In this document: one piece after another, positions 13,556 through 22,898 of the stretch
Layout: every line of letters starts with the position of its first letter
Position numbering within the stretch: position 1 is the first letter of the stretch
From: Ferrovibrio sp046297595
GTDB lineage: Bacteria > Pseudomonadota > Alphaproteobacteria > Ferrovibrionales > Ferrovibrionaceae
Length of the DNA stretch: 64,000 bases
Assembly: GCF_046297595.1 (NCBI RefSeq)
Contig: NZ_JBKBHT010000009.1
Span: 62,001-126,000, forward strand
Direction: 5' to 3'
The notes under the pieces: model-generated
Databases searched by the model: none
Told to the model about the DNA's origin: nothing
What the model saw: only the letters and a program-made list of their open reading frames with translations
Translations under genes and position numbers: made by a program

Positions 13556-14137
13556 GTGTTTCGCAAACTGTATGACTGGACCATGCGCCAGGCCGCCCGC
13601 CCGAAGGCGCACCGCGCCATGGCCGTCGTGTCCTTCATGGAAAGCTCGTTCTTTCCGATCCCGCCGGACGTGATGCTGATCCCGATGTGCTTGGCCAATC
13701 GCGATCAGGCTTGGCGTTATGCCCTGATCTGCACGATCGCGTCCGTTATCGGCGGCATCGCCGGCTATGCCATCGGCTATTTCCTGATCGAAACCGTTGG
13801 ACAGGCCATCATCGACTTCTACGGCTATGCCGAGAAATGGAGCGCCTTCGAGGCCGCTTACGATAAATATGGCATAGCGGTCGTCCTGCTGATGGGCTTC
13901 TCGCCGCTGCCCTACAAGGTCGCCACCATCGCCAGCGGCGCGACCCATTTCGCCTTCGCCGTCTTCGTGATCTCCTCGGTGATCTCGCGCGGTGCCCGCT
14001 TTTTCCTGGTTGCCGGCCTGCTGTGGAAGTTCGGTCCGCCGATCCGGGACTTCATCGAACGCCGGCTGGTGGTTCTGATGTGGATATTCGTCATCGTCTT
14101 GATCGGCAGCTTTGTAGTGATCAAATACCTGGTCTGA
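13556..14137 (+). CDS. DedA/VTT-family membrane protein (YqaA-like)
   Basis: The 193-residue integral membrane protein belongs to the SNARE-associated/VTT family. FMESSFFPIPPDVML (about 27-41) is the characteristic E-x-x-x-P-I-P-P-D motif, and GFSPLPYKVATIASGA (about 122-137) is the second re-entrant motif. Further membrane segments are near 50-75, 135-160 and 172-193. Members move lipids or maintain membrane potential and envelope integrity. It is 14 bases from dsbB, so the two are probably co-transcribed with coq7. Confidence 0.88.
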   Translation: MFRKLYDWTMRQAARPKAHRAMAVVSFMESSFFPIPPDVMLIPMCLANRDQAWRYALICTIASVIGGIAGYAIGYFLIETVGQAIIDFYGYAEKWSAFEAAYDKYGIAVVLLMGFSPLPYKVATIASGATHFAFAVFVISSVISRGARFFLVAGLLWKFGPPIRDFIERRLVVLMWIFVIVLIGSFVVIKYLV

Positions 14138-14151
14138 CTCCTGGCAGAATC

Positions 14152-14655
14152 ATGAACCATTCCCTTACTACCGCATTGCTTGCTCCGGCCCGCTCCGGCT
14201 TCCTGATCGCGCTGGTCAGCGCTGCGACACTGGGCATGGTCTTCATCGCGCAATATGGCTTCGGCCTGGCGCCGTGCCAGCTCTGCCTGTGGCAGCGCTG
14301 GCCTTATGCGGTGGCCATCGCCTTCGGCCTGGCCGCCCTGGCGCTGCCGCGCCTGCGACCGGCCCTGCTGGCGCTGGCAACCCTCAGCATTATGGTCGGT
14401 GGCGGCATCGCGGTGTTCCATGTGGGCGTCGAGGAAAAATGGTGGCAGGGCCTCACCAGCTGCGGCGGCGGGCCCACGCCGAACAGCATAGAAGCCCTGC
14501 GCGCCCAGCTGCTGACTGCACCGGTGGCCCGCTGCGACGAAGTGTCCTTCCGCTTCATCGGCCTCTCGATGGCCGGCTGGAACGTGTTATGGTCGGCCTG
14601 CCTCGTGATCTTTGGTGCCTTGGCAACGAAACGCGCCGGGCAGGAGAGCAAGTGA
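14152..14655 (+). CDS. dsbB: Disulfide bond formation protein B
   Basis: The 167-residue inner-membrane protein passes electrons from DsbA to quinone. The quinone-side pair is C42-x-x-C45 in LAPCQLCLWQRWPY, and the periplasmic loop pair is C104 and C128 (LTSCGGG and VARCDE). Four hydrophobic segments fit DsbB topology. The frame is open upstream, but the ATG at 14152 is used because earlier residues overlap the DedA gene. The stop overlaps the coq7 ATG (TGATG). Pairing with a ubiquinone biosynthesis gene is sensible because DsbB needs quinone. Confidence 0.92.
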   Translation: MNHSLTTALLAPARSGFLIALVSAATLGMVFIAQYGFGLAPCQLCLWQRWPYAVAIAFGLAALALPRLRPALLALATLSIMVGGGIAVFHVGVEEKWWQGLTSCGGGPTPNSIEALRAQLLTAPVARCDEVSFRFIGLSMAGWNVLWSACLVIFGALATKRAGQESK

Positions 14656-15215
14656 TGCAGCCGTTCACGCATGACAAAAAAGCCCGCCTCGCCGGCGACC
14701 CAGATCCGCGCCAGCTACTGGAACGCATCCTGCGTGTCGACCATGCCGGCGAATACGGCGCCAAGCGCATTTACGAAGGCCAGCTCGCGGTCCTGAAGCA
14801 GGCGCCCTCCACTCCCACCATCCGCCACATGGCCAAGCAGGAGCAGGAGCATCTCGATGCCTTCTCGCGCCTGCTGCCGCAGCGCCAGGTGCGCCCCACC
14901 CTGCTGTCGCCGCTCTGGCATGTCGGCGGTTTCGCCATGGGCGCCGCCACCGCGCTGCTGGGCGAAAAGGCCGCCATGGCCTGCACCGAGGCCGTGGAAG
15001 AAGTGATCGATGCTCACTACACGCGTCAGATCGAGGCTCTGGGCGAATCAGAGCCGGAGCTGCGCGAGTTGATCGAGAAATTCCGCGCCGACGAGATCGA
15101 ACATCGCGACACTGCGCGGGCCGAAGGCGCACATGAGGCGCCGGCTTACGATCTGCTGTCCAGGGGAATCAAGGCAATCACCCGCGGCGCCATCTGGCTG
15201 TCCGAACGGGTATAA
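14655..15215 (+). CDS. coq7: Demethoxyubiquinone hydroxylase (Coq7)
   Basis: The 186-residue di-iron enzyme hydroxylates demethoxyubiquinone late in ubiquinone synthesis. The iron ligands are visible as two repeats: E33 in VDHAGEYGAKRIY with E63-x-x-H66 in KQEQEHLDAF, then glutamates in TEAVEEVIDAHY (about 112-116) with E147-x-x-H150 in RADEIEHRDTA. Length and arrangement fit the alphaproteobacterial Coq7 type. The start codon overlaps the dsbB stop, showing translational coupling. Confidence 0.95.
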   Translation: MQPFTHDKKARLAGDPDPRQLLERILRVDHAGEYGAKRIYEGQLAVLKQAPSTPTIRHMAKQEQEHLDAFSRLLPQRQVRPTLLSPLWHVGGFAMGAATALLGEKAAMACTEAVEEVIDAHYTRQIEALGESEPELRELIEKFRADEIEHRDTARAEGAHEAPAYDLLSRGIKAITRGAIWLSERV

Positions 15216-15220
15216 TCGCC

Positions 15221-15766
15221 TTACGGTTCCAGTTCGCTGTCCCAGTACAGGAAGTCGCGCCAGCTTTCATGCAGGTAGTTGGGCGGGAAAGCGCGGCCAT
15301 TGCGCTGCAGTTCCTGCACGCTTGGCACATGCGGCCTGATGCGCGGATGCATGTGGCAGTCATCGGGCATGCGGCCGCCCTTGGCCAGATTGCACGGAGC
15401 ACAGGCCGCCACCACATTGTCCCAGCGCGTGAGCCCGCCGCGCGAACGGGGGATGACGTGATCGAAGGTCAGTTCATGGCGGCTGCCGCAATACTGGCAG
15501 GAGAACCGGTCGCGCAGGAACAGATTGAATCGCGTGAAAGCGGGCCTGCGGGCCGGTGCGATATAACGCTTGAGCGCCACCACGCTGGGCAGCCGCATAC
15601 GGAAACTGGGAGAGCGGATTTCCTGATCGTATTCCGACAGGATGGTGACACGATCCATACACACCGCTTTCACCACTTCCTGCCACGGCCAGACCGACAG
15701 CGGGAAATAGGACAGCGGCTGGTAATCCGCATTCAACACTAACGCTGGACAACTCTCAGGGTTCAT
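15221..15766 (-). CDS. HNH endonuclease family protein
   Basis: The 181-residue protein carries a zinc-type HNH fold: C90-x-x-C93 (CQYCG), FDHVIPRSRGG with D102-H103, WDNVVAACAPCNLAKG with N117 and C122-x-x-C125. The N-terminal 80 residues (NADYQPLSYFPLSVWPWQ) are typical of the widespread stand-alone bacterial HNH family whose role is unclear. ATG 15766 is chosen because GGGGGAAC lies just upstream; the longer frame lacks a site. It converges with coq7 with only 5 bases between stops. Confidence 0.9.
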   Translation of the reverse strand: MNPESCPALVLNADYQPLSYFPLSVWPWQEVVKAVCMDRVTILSEYDQEIRSPSFRMRLPSVVALKRYIAPARRPAFTRFNLFLRDRFSCQYCGSRHELTFDHVIPRSRGGLTRWDNVVAACAPCNLAKGGRMPDDCHMHPRIRPHVPSVQELQRNGRAFPPNYLHESWRDFLYWDSELEP

Positions 15767-15870
15767 TGTTCCCCCGGTCCTGGTTGCGCTGCACTGCATT
15801 ACCATATGCGGGGTTACCGCATCATGACAACTACCTTATTTTGTAAGGCCCGCGGCACCCTTGTTCAGGG

Positions 15871-16572
15871 TTACATAGGGCGCGCCAGAGCCTCGGCCAG
15901 GAAGGCGCCGCCAAGCTGCAGACCGTCGGGATCGATACCATGGCCCAGTCCCGGGCAGACATGGAACCGGGCCGGGCAATCGGCATCCGTCAGGCCCTGC
16001 AGGGCGGCGAACATCGCCTCGATCGGCACAATGTCGTCGGCATCGCCATGGATCAGCAGAATCGGTGGCCGGCCGCGGATTTCCTCGCGCAGGCGCCCAC
16101 CCAGCAGGGCGCCGGAATAGCCGAGAATCGCGGCCGGAGTTGGCTCGCGCCGCAGGCCGACATGCAGCGCCATCATGGTGCCCTGACTGAAACCGACCAG
16201 CGCCAGCCGGTCTCCGGACAGGCCATGACGTTTGAGTTCGGCATCCAGAAAGGCATCGAGTTGCGGCGCCACGTCTTCGGCGGCGGTCTGCATGGCGGCG
16301 TAGATCTGCGCCGCATGATGCGGGTCGCGACGGAGCAACTCGGGATCGTAACTATCGAGGCCAAACCATTGCCGGCCACCGCCCAGGCCGGGCGGGAAAC
16401 CGAAGATATGCCCCGGGGCATGAGGCGCGACAAAAGCCGCCTGCGGCAGCAGGTGCCGCCATTGCGCGCCGAGTTCGATCAGGTCATTGCCATCGGCACC
16501 ATAACCATGCAGCAGCACGACGAGATGCCGGGCATTCCCCTGCAACGGCTTGAGTCTGGGTCCATCGATCAT
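15871..16572 (-). CDS. Phospholipase/carboxylesterase-family hydrolase
   Basis: The 233-residue alpha/beta hydrolase has the full triad: S129 in GFSQG, an aspartate at about 179-180 in HGDADDIVP, and H211 in GLGHGID. HGYGADGNDL near residue 22 is the oxyanion-hole region of the YpfH/acyl-protein thioesterase-like group. It probably cleaves small carboxylic esters or thioesters in the cytoplasm. ATG 16572 overlaps the glycosylase stop (ATGA), so the two form one operon; the longer frame to 16674 lies within the glycosylase gene. Confidence 0.88.
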   Translation of the reverse strand: MIDGPRLKPLQGNARHLVVLLHGYGADGNDLIELGAQWRHLLPQAAFVAPHAPGHIFGFPPGLGGGRQWFGLDSYDPELLRRDPHHAAQIYAAMQTAAEDVAPQLDAFLDAELKRHGLSGDRLALVGFSQGTMMALHVGLRREPTPAAILGYSGALLGGRLREEIRGRPPILLIHGDADDIVPIEAMFAALQGLTDADCPARFHVCPGLGHGIDPDGLQLGGAFLAEALARPM

Positions 16573-17264
16573 GGCCTTGCTCCGGCTGCTGCCCGATCCG
16601 TCGTCACGCGGCCCAGCGTCACGGCATAATAATGCCAGAGCAGCCGCGCGGCGACGCCGCGATGCGGACGCCACGCCTCCGCCATGGCATCCATCGCCTT
16701 CACATCCGGCCGCGCCGGCAGTTCGAACAGGCGTTTGGCGGCTTCCTGCAGGGCAACGTCATGCGCCGGCCAGATATCCTCGCGATCGAGCGCGAACATG
16801 AGGAAGATTTCCGCCGTCCAGCGCCCGATACCCTTCACCTCGGTCAGCATGGCGATGGCGGCATGATCTTCCAGTTTCGGCAGGATGCCGAGATCGAGCG
16901 CACCTGACTTCACGGCACGGGCCATGTTGCGCAGGTAGGCGGCCTTGGGTCGGCTCAGGCCGCAGGCGCGCAGGCGCGGCTCGCTGAGTTTCAGCAGCCG
17001 CTCAGGGCTGAACACGCCGTTGGCGCGGCCCTGCACGGCGGCCTCCAGCCGACCCCAGATGGTGTTGGCTGCCGCGACCGAAATCTGCTGTTCCACCACG
17101 ATGCGGCAGAGATTGGCGAAATCGGCCGGGCGACGCCGGTCAACCACGAAACCGACCAGTTCGAGCGCTTGGGCAAACTTGGTTTCGCGGACGCAAAGCT
17201 GCGCCAGCGCCTCCTGCGTGCGTTTGCGGTTATCGGGCTTTGTCTTTGGCGGCGGCTTTGCCAT
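16569..17264 (-). CDS. AlkA-type DNA-3-methyladenine glycosylase
   Basis: The 231-residue base-excision repair enzyme removes alkylated purines. The helix-hairpin-helix lies at about 140-160 (LTEVKGIGRWTAEIF), followed by the conserved catalytic D169 in IWPAHDVAL. It lacks the N-terminal extension of E. coli AlkA and is close to the shorter alphaproteobacterial form. It is transcribed with the downstream esterase (4-base overlap) and lies head to head with gluQ, 36 bases apart. Confidence 0.92.
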   Translation of the reverse strand: MAKPPPKTKPDNRKRTQEALAQLCVRETKFAQALELVGFVVDRRRPADFANLCRIVVEQQISVAAANTIWGRLEAAVQGRANGVFSPERLLKLSEPRLRACGLSRPKAAYLRNMARAVKSGALDLGILPKLEDHAAIAMLTEVKGIGRWTAEIFLMFALDREDIWPAHDVALQEAAKRLFELPARPDVKAMDAMAEAWRPHRGVAARLLWHYYAVTLGRVTTDRAAAGARP

Positions 17265-17300
17265 AACTGTCCCTGCGAATCCTACTGCATACTCTGGCCG

Positions 17301-18182
17301 ATGCCCTCACCTATTGTCACCCGCTGCGCGCCCAGTCCGACCGGTTATCTGCATCTGGGCCATGCCTATGCGGCCGGGATCGCCTTTCTGCGCGCACGCG
17401 AGGCGGGCGGACGATTCCTGCTGCGGATCGAGGATATCGACCTCACGCGCTGCCGGCCGGAATTCACCGATGCGATCTTCGATGACATGGCGTGGCTGGG
17501 CCTGACCTGGGAGCAGCCGGTGCGCCGCCAGTCCGAGCATTTCACCGACTACCGCCAGGCCATCGAGACCCTGCAGGAACAGGGCCTGCTGTATCCCTGT
17601 TTCTGCACGCGCAAGCAGATCGCGGCCGAAATCGCGGCCGCCGGCCAGGCACCGCACGGTTTCGAAGGTGCGGTCTACCCCGGCACCTGCCGACATCTGG
17701 ATCCCGCTGAGCGCGTTGATCGCATGGCGGCCGGCGAAGCCTATGCCTTGCGTCTGGACATGGCAGCCGCCTGCAGCCGGATTCCCGGCTGGCCACTGCA
17801 TTGGCATGACGAGACCGCAGGGGCACAGGCGGTGACGCCGGGCCTGCTGCTGGACGGTTTTGGCGACGTGGTGCTGGCACGCAAGGAAACGCCGGCGAGC
17901 TATCACCTCTGCGTCACCCATGACGACGCGCTGCAGGGCGTTACACTGGTTACGCGAGGAACCGACCTGCTGCCTGCCACGCACCTGCATCGTCTGCTAC
18001 AGGCCTTGTTCGACTGGCCGGTACCAGCCTACGCTCACCACCGCCTGCTGACCGACGACAGCGGCGAACGCCTTGCCAAACGCAAGAATGCACCTGCCTT
18101 GCGCGACCTGCGGGCCGGCGGCCTGTCGCCGGCGAATGTCTGGCGTATGGCTGGGCTGAATCCAGCCCGGATTGTGGGCTGA
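17301..18182 (+). CDS. gluQ: Glutamyl-Q tRNA(Asp) synthetase
   Basis: The 293-residue protein is a shortened glutamyl-tRNA synthetase without an anticodon-binding domain. It has the class I signature PSPTGYLHLGHAY (11-23), a zinc site of the type CFC...CRH (about 99-133), and a KMSKS equivalent in ERLAKRKN near residue 258. GluQ-RS attaches glutamate to queuosine in tRNA-Asp. The start at ATG 17301 is the first that begins at the conserved class I fold. Length matches the family (about 290-300). Confidence 0.95.
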   Translation: MPSPIVTRCAPSPTGYLHLGHAYAAGIAFLRAREAGGRFLLRIEDIDLTRCRPEFTDAIFDDMAWLGLTWEQPVRRQSEHFTDYRQAIETLQEQGLLYPCFCTRKQIAAEIAAAGQAPHGFEGAVYPGTCRHLDPAERVDRMAAGEAYALRLDMAAACSRIPGWPLHWHDETAGAQAVTPGLLLDGFGDVVLARKETPASYHLCVTHDDALQGVTLVTRGTDLLPATHLHRLLQALFDWPVPAYAHHRLLTDDSGERLAKRKNAPALRDLRAGGLSPANVWRMAGLNPARIVG

Positions 18183-19025
18183 TCAGCGCGCGACCAGCCG
18201 GCGGCGGGTTTCTGGATCGAGCCAGTCCAGCATCGGCGCCATCCAGGGCCATGATGGATTCGCCATGATCAGGCGATCGATCTCGGCAATGACCCGCTGC
18301 CCCCCTGCCGTTCGATTGCAGGTGATGCCGCCTTCGATCAGGCCGGGAATCTCAGCGATCGGCAGCCCGGCGATTTCCGGCGCCGGCGTTTCCTGCCGCG
18401 ATTGCCGGGTCGCCTCGAATGGATACAGCAACACCCAATCGAGTCGTCTGGCCGCCAGCATCGATACCATGTTGCTGGTCTTTGACAGCCGCACCAGCGG
18501 GGCGCCCTGAAGCATGGCATCCAAGGTTGCGCCATAAGACCGGTTATCGTTGATGCCGCCCTTCAGACCATCCTGCGCCAGCAGCTGGCGCATCTCCACG
18601 CCGCCATCGGCACGGCGATAGCGGGCGAAAGCGTCCACGGCATCCGCCCTGACCACCAGGGCAAGCGCCGGCATATGCATGAAATCCCGGCTGATCAGAT
18701 AGCGCTGCTCGCGGGTAGGGTTGCGGGCCAGGCCGCTGGCGCAGATCGTGGCATCCCGGTTGTCCAGGGTCTTGAGCAGACGGGCCAGGGGGAGGCTTTG
18801 GACGCTGTGTTCGTAATCCGGCAGGCGGTCAATCAGCCAGGTCAGGGCCTGATCCCCGAACCCGTCCCCCCGTGCCGCGAAGACCGGAGGCCATTCCGTT
18901 TTCAGCCAGATCAGCGCGTCCTTCGCCTGCGCGCTGACCGGGAGCAACGCGAGAAGCCCGAGCACATACGCACATAGCTGGCAGAAGGGATGCCGACGGT
19001 CAAAAAACATCCGGCCGCGCGTCAT
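18183..19025 (-). CDS. Periplasmic solute-binding-like protein (TIGR02285-like)
   Basis: The 280-residue protein has a signal peptide with hydrophobic core around residues 17-33 (YVLGLLALLPVSAQA) and cleavage expected near AQA-KD. The mature part starts IWLKTEWPPVFA and resembles periplasmic binding-protein folds of the TIGR02285 type, often found as single genes without a transporter. The ligand is unknown. It converges with gluQ (stops adjacent). The start may be ATG 19025 or ATG 19010; both give a signal peptide. Confidence 0.7.
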   Translation of the reverse strand: MTRGRMFFDRRHPFCQLCAYVLGLLALLPVSAQAKDALIWLKTEWPPVFAARGDGFGDQALTWLIDRLPDYEHSVQSLPLARLLKTLDNRDATICASGLARNPTREQRYLISRDFMHMPALALVVRADAVDAFARYRRADGGVEMRQLLAQDGLKGGINDNRSYGATLDAMLQGAPLVRLSKTSNMVSMLAARRLDWVLLYPFEATRQSRQETPAPEIAGLPIAEIPGLIEGGITCNRTAGGQRVIAEIDRLIMANPSWPWMAPMLDWLDPETRRRLVAR

Positions 19026-19069
19026 TCATGGAGTCGCGGCCGGATAGTCCCGTTGAGCCAGCGGGTTGT

Positions 19070-19588
19070 TCAGCGACCGCCCAGTGGAAGGGCATAAGTC
19101 ACAAACAAAGTTTCGACGCCCGGATTGCTGTCATAGATGCTGGCATTCGACATATGGCTGAAACCGATACCGAGCCGGGAGCGGTTATCGAACCGGTAGC
19201 TGAACTCGAGCTGGGACTTGAATTCAATGGCGCCGCCCAGATCCTTGCCATCGCCCTGGCGGTATACGCCAGGCGCGAAACTCGGCGTCAGCACCCAGCG
19301 GCGGCCGAGGTAAATATCGACCAGCACGCCGGCGTAGCCATAGACCGCCTCCTCATGGGTCGCCATGGCGCCAACGAACGGCTTGAATATCCAGAATTTT
19401 TTATCATGGCGGTATTCCAGCCGGCCCTCGAAGGCATCGTGGTTGTCCAGCAGATCGTGATAACCGGCGCTGAACGCGATAAAAGCCGGATCGTCTCCGC
19501 CCTTGGCCGTCTGGGCCGCAACCGGGCCACCGAAAACAACAGCGGCGAGCATCGCCGCCACGGCGCCGAACCATTTGCTGCTACGCAT
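19070..19588 (-). CDS. pagL: Lipid A 3-O-deacylase (PagL-like outer-membrane enzyme)
   Basis: The 172-residue protein has a signal peptide (residues 1-25, ending VAA) and a beta-barrel pattern ending in an aromatic strand (LFVTYALPLG). The PagL active site is visible: H145 and S147 in GFSHMSNASIY and E159 in NPGVET. PagL removes the 3-position acyl chain of lipid A in the outer leaflet. The divergent DUF2459 gene begins 166 bases away and the neighbour binding-like protein is on the same strand. Confidence 0.85.
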   Translation of the reverse strand: MRSSKWFGAVAAMLAAVVFGGPVAAQTAKGGDDPAFIAFSAGYHDLLDNHDAFEGRLEYRHDKKFWIFKPFVGAMATHEEAVYGYAGVLVDIYLGRRWVLTPSFAPGVYRQGDGKDLGGAIEFKSQLEFSYRFDNRSRLGIGFSHMSNASIYDSNPGVETLFVTYALPLGGR

Positions 19589-19754
19589 ATTTCTTACCCC
19601 CCAATATCGCCCGGACAGCTCTTGTGCCCACCAAGCGATTCCCTATGGATTCCAAGTCGATACTAACTACCGGTGCAATACCCGCAAGGGTTTATCGGCA
19701 GCCAAAAAAGCCGGCGGCTCAATTCTTGCCACATTTTGCCGGCAGAACCCGTCT

Positions 19755-20468
19755 ATGCGTACCCTCCGCCACGTCATCCTGATCCTGATTCTTGGTGCTT
19801 TCGCCCTGCCGCTGTCTTATGGGGCCGCCGCACTGGTGCTGGGCCTGATTCCGGCGCCGCACCGTGGGCCACTGCCCGAACACGATCGCATCCCGGTCTA
19901 TCTGATTTCCAATGGCTGGCATGTCTGGCTGGCCCTCCCCCTGGATCAGCAGGCAGGCCGCCCCGGCGGGGAAACCTGGCGGGAATGGCTGGGCCAGGCC
20001 CCGAACCCTCCCGGTCCCGAGACTGCCGCCGCCAGCTATGTCGCCTTTGGCTGGGGAGACCGGGATTTTTATCTCGCCACCCGGCGGCCGGCCGATCTGC
20101 GGCCGGACCTGGCCATCGCCGCGCTGCTCGGACGTGGGCCTGCGGCGATGCACGTGATGCACATACCGGAACCTGATCGAGCTTCTGGGAATTCCGGCCA
20201 GAATCGTGTTCGCCGGCTGGATGTGGACATGCTGCAATACCACGCTCTGGCGGCCTATATCCGGGCCGGGTTCGATGCCACCCCCCAGGGCGACCCTCAG
20301 CCTATTGCCGGAGCGGGATTCGCCAGGAATGACGCCTTTTACGAAGCCGTCGGCCGTTACAGCCCGATCCGGACCTGCAACGAATGGATCGGGGCCGGTC
20401 TACGCGCCGCCAGTCTGCCGGCCGGCTGGTGGACCCCCTTCCCCTTTGGTCTGATGAACCGGAGCTGA
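19755..20468 (+). CDS. DUF2459 (TIGR02117-like) membrane-anchored protein
   Basis: The 237-residue protein has an N-terminal hydrophobic helix (residues 6-31, HVILILILGAFALPLSYGAA) and then a conserved domain with SNGWHVWLALPLD, VAFGWGDRDFYL and CNEWIGAGLRAA near the C terminus. These are hallmarks of the DUF2459/TIGR02117 family, whose function is unknown. A catalytic use of the H, D and C residues is possible but untested. The start at ATG 19755 puts the helix at the N terminus. Confidence 0.8.
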   Translation: MRTLRHVILILILGAFALPLSYGAAALVLGLIPAPHRGPLPEHDRIPVYLISNGWHVWLALPLDQQAGRPGGETWREWLGQAPNPPGPETAAASYVAFGWGDRDFYLATRRPADLRPDLAIAALLGRGPAAMHVMHIPEPDRASGNSGQNRVRRLDVDMLQYHALAAYIRAGFDATPQGDPQPIAGAGFARNDAFYEAVGRYSPIRTCNEWIGAGLRAASLPAGWWTPFPFGLMNRS

Positions 20469-20612
20469 AAAGCCCATGTTTACCGCTCGGAATCGGCCGG
20501 GCTCGCCTTGCGACTCAGGCGCAAAGGGGCTAAACCCAGCCCCGAAAAAAGGACGGTTCCGGGCGCCCGGCGCCCACCCGCTCGCCACGCTATCCCATCG
20601 GAGAACAGAACC

Positions 20613-21617
20613 ATGACGGTACGGGTTGCGATTAACGGTTTTGGCCGCATCGGCCGCAATGTGCTGCGCGCCATCATCGAGAACGGCCGCACGGACATCG
20701 AGGTGGTCGGCATCAACGATCTCGGCCCAGTCGAAACCAATGCCCACCTGTTCCGCTACGACAGCGTGCATGGCCGTTTCAATGGCGAGGTGAAGACCAA
20801 GGCCGATGCCATCGATGTGGGCCGCGGCTGGATCAAGGTTACCGCCGAGCGCGACCCGGCCAAGCTGCCGTGGAAAGAGCTGAACATCGATATCGCGATG
20901 GAATGCACCGGCATCTTCACCGACAAGGAGAAGGCTGCCCTGCACCTGACCGCCGGCGCGAAGAAGGTGCTGGTTTCGGCGCCCGCCACCAATGCCGACC
21001 TGACCGTGGTGTATGGCGTGAACCACGACAAGCTGAAGGCCGAACACACCGTGGTGTCGAATGCCTCCTGCACCACCAACTGCCTTGCTCCCGTGGCCTG
21101 GGTGCTGAACGAGACCGTCGGCATCGAAAAGGGCTACATGACCACGATCCATGCCTATACCGGCGACCAGCCGACGCTGGATACCATGCACAAGGATCTC
21201 TATCGCGCCCGCGCCGCCGCCCTGTCGATGATTCCCACCACCACCGGCGCCGCCAAGGCTGTCGGCCTGGTGCTGCCGGAACTGAAGGGCAAGCTGGACG
21301 GCACCGCGATCCGCGTGCCGACGCCGAATGTCTCGCTGATCGACTTCAAGTTCATCGCCAAGCGCAACACCACCGTTGAGGAAATCAACGAGGCGATGAA
21401 GAAGGCCGCCGCCGGCAAGCTGAAGGGCGTGCTGGGCATCAACGAGGCCCCGCTGGTCTCCAGCGATTTCAATCACAATCCGGCCAGCTCGACCTTCGAC
21501 GTCAAGCAGACCCAGGTGATGGAAGGCAATCTGGTGCGCGTGCTGTCGTGGTACGACAACGAGTGGGGCTTCTCCAACCGTATGTCGGATACCGCGGTGG
21601 CGATGGCTAAGCTCTGA
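20613..21617 (+). CDS. gap: Glyceraldehyde-3-phosphate dehydrogenase, type I
   Basis: The 334-residue enzyme has the NAD-binding start AINGFGRIGRNV (residues 6-17), the catalytic C153 in ASCTTNC, H180 in TTIHAYT, and the C-terminal WYDNEWGFSNRM. It interconverts glyceraldehyde 3-phosphate and 1,3-bisphosphoglycerate. It is followed after 24 bases by pgk and then aldolase, so three consecutive glycolytic/gluconeogenic steps are encoded together. The start is fixed by the family N terminus. Confidence 0.97.
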   Translation: MTVRVAINGFGRIGRNVLRAIIENGRTDIEVVGINDLGPVETNAHLFRYDSVHGRFNGEVKTKADAIDVGRGWIKVTAERDPAKLPWKELNIDIAMECTGIFTDKEKAALHLTAGAKKVLVSAPATNADLTVVYGVNHDKLKAEHTVVSNASCTTNCLAPVAWVLNETVGIEKGYMTTIHAYTGDQPTLDTMHKDLYRARAAALSMIPTTTGAAKAVGLVLPELKGKLDGTAIRVPTPNVSLIDFKFIAKRNTTVEEINEAMKKAAAGKLKGVLGINEAPLVSSDFNHNPASSTFDVKQTQVMEGNLVRVLSWYDNEWGFSNRMSDTAVAMAKL

Positions 21618-21641
21618 GCCAGACGCGAGGAGCCTGCAACC

Positions 21642-22838
21642 ATGGCCCGTTTCCGCACGCTTGACGACGTCGACGTCGCCGGCAAGACGGTACTGACCCG
21701 CGTCGATCTGAACGTCCCGATGAAGGACGGCCGGATCACCGACGATCTGCGCATCAGCCGCATCCTGCCCACCCTGCATGAACTGTCGCGCAAGGGTGCC
21801 AAGGTGGTTGTGCTGTCGCATTTCGGCCGCCCGGATGGCAAGCCGGTGCCGGACATGTCGCTCAAACCGGTGGCTGCCGCCCTGGCCACCGCATTGGGCG
21901 CACCGGTCGGCTTCGCCGAGGACTGCATCGGCGACAACGCCAAGGCCGTGATCGACAAGCTGAAGCCCGGCGGCGTCGTGCTGCTGGAAAACACCCGTTT
22001 CCATGCGGCGGAGGAGAAGAACGACAGCGCGTTTGCCAAATCGATGGCTGCGCTGGGCGAGATATATGTCAACGACGCCTTTTCCTGCGCCCATCGCGCC
22101 CATGTCTCGACCGAGGCGCTGGCGCATCTGCTGCCGGCCTATGCCGGCCGCAACATGGAAGTGGAACTGAAGCATCTCGAAGCCGCCCTTGTAGCGCCCG
22201 AGAAGCCGGTGGCGGCCGTGATCGGCGGCGCCAAGGTGTCGACCAAGCTGGAACTGCTGGGCAACCTGCTGGGCAAGGTCGACAAGATCATCATCGGCGG
22301 TGGCATGGCGAACACCTTCCTGTTCGCCCAGGGCCGCGAGGTGGGCAAAAGCCTGTGCGAAAAGAACATGGCCGACACCGCACGCGACATCCTGCGCGAC
22401 GCGGTCGCGCGTGGCTGCGCCGTGATCCTGCCCGATGATGTGGTGGTTGCCCGCGAGTTCAGGCCCGGCGCGCCCAGTAAGGTGGTGCCGGCGGACCGCG
22501 TTCCGGCCGACCAGATGATCCTGGATATCGGCCCGGTGGCGGCCGCCCGCCTGGGCACCATCCTGGCCGATTGCAAAACCCTGGTCTGGAACGGCCCGCT
22601 CGGCGCCTTCGAGACACCGCCCTTCGATGCCGGCACCGTAACCGTGGCGCGTACCGCCGCGGCGCTGACCGCCTCGGGCCGGCTGCTCAGCGTGGCCGGC
22701 GGCGGCGACACCGTGGCCGCCCTGCGTCATGCCGGCGTGGCGGAGGAATTCTCCTATGTCTCGACCGCCGGCGGCGCCTTCCTGGAATGGCTGGAAGGCA
22801 AGGAACTGCCGGGCGTGGCCGCGCTGGCGGCAAAATAA
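21642..22838 (+). CDS. pgk: Phosphoglycerate kinase
   Basis: The 398-residue kinase has the conserved RVDLNVPM near residue 20, SHFGRPDG near 59, GGAKVSTKLELL at about 193-204, and the C-terminal SVAGGGDTVAAL nucleotide-binding loop. Length is normal. It transfers phosphate from 1,3-bisphosphoglycerate to ADP. It lies between gap and the aldolase on one strand with short gaps, consistent with an operon. Confidence 0.97.
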   Translation: MARFRTLDDVDVAGKTVLTRVDLNVPMKDGRITDDLRISRILPTLHELSRKGAKVVVLSHFGRPDGKPVPDMSLKPVAAALATALGAPVGFAEDCIGDNAKAVIDKLKPGGVVLLENTRFHAAEEKNDSAFAKSMAALGEIYVNDAFSCAHRAHVSTEALAHLLPAYAGRNMEVELKHLEAALVAPEKPVAAVIGGAKVSTKLELLGNLLGKVDKIIIGGGMANTFLFAQGREVGKSLCEKNMADTARDILRDAVARGCAVILPDDVVVAREFRPGAPSKVVPADRVPADQMILDIGPVAAARLGTILADCKTLVWNGPLGAFETPPFDAGTVTVARTAAALTASGRLLSVAGGGDTVAALRHAGVAEEFSYVSTAGGAFLEWLEGKELPGVAALAAK

Positions 22839-22898
22839 CCACGTGCTAGACTCCCCCGGCATCGGGGAAAACGACAGAAGCTTTTGGGAGCTGACGAA

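Noticed and set aside
20520..20560. Terminator between the DUF2459 gene and gap
   Set aside because: GGGGCT...AGCCCC can form a stem, but it is followed by A residues, not T, on the plus strand, and only TTTG on the minus strand.
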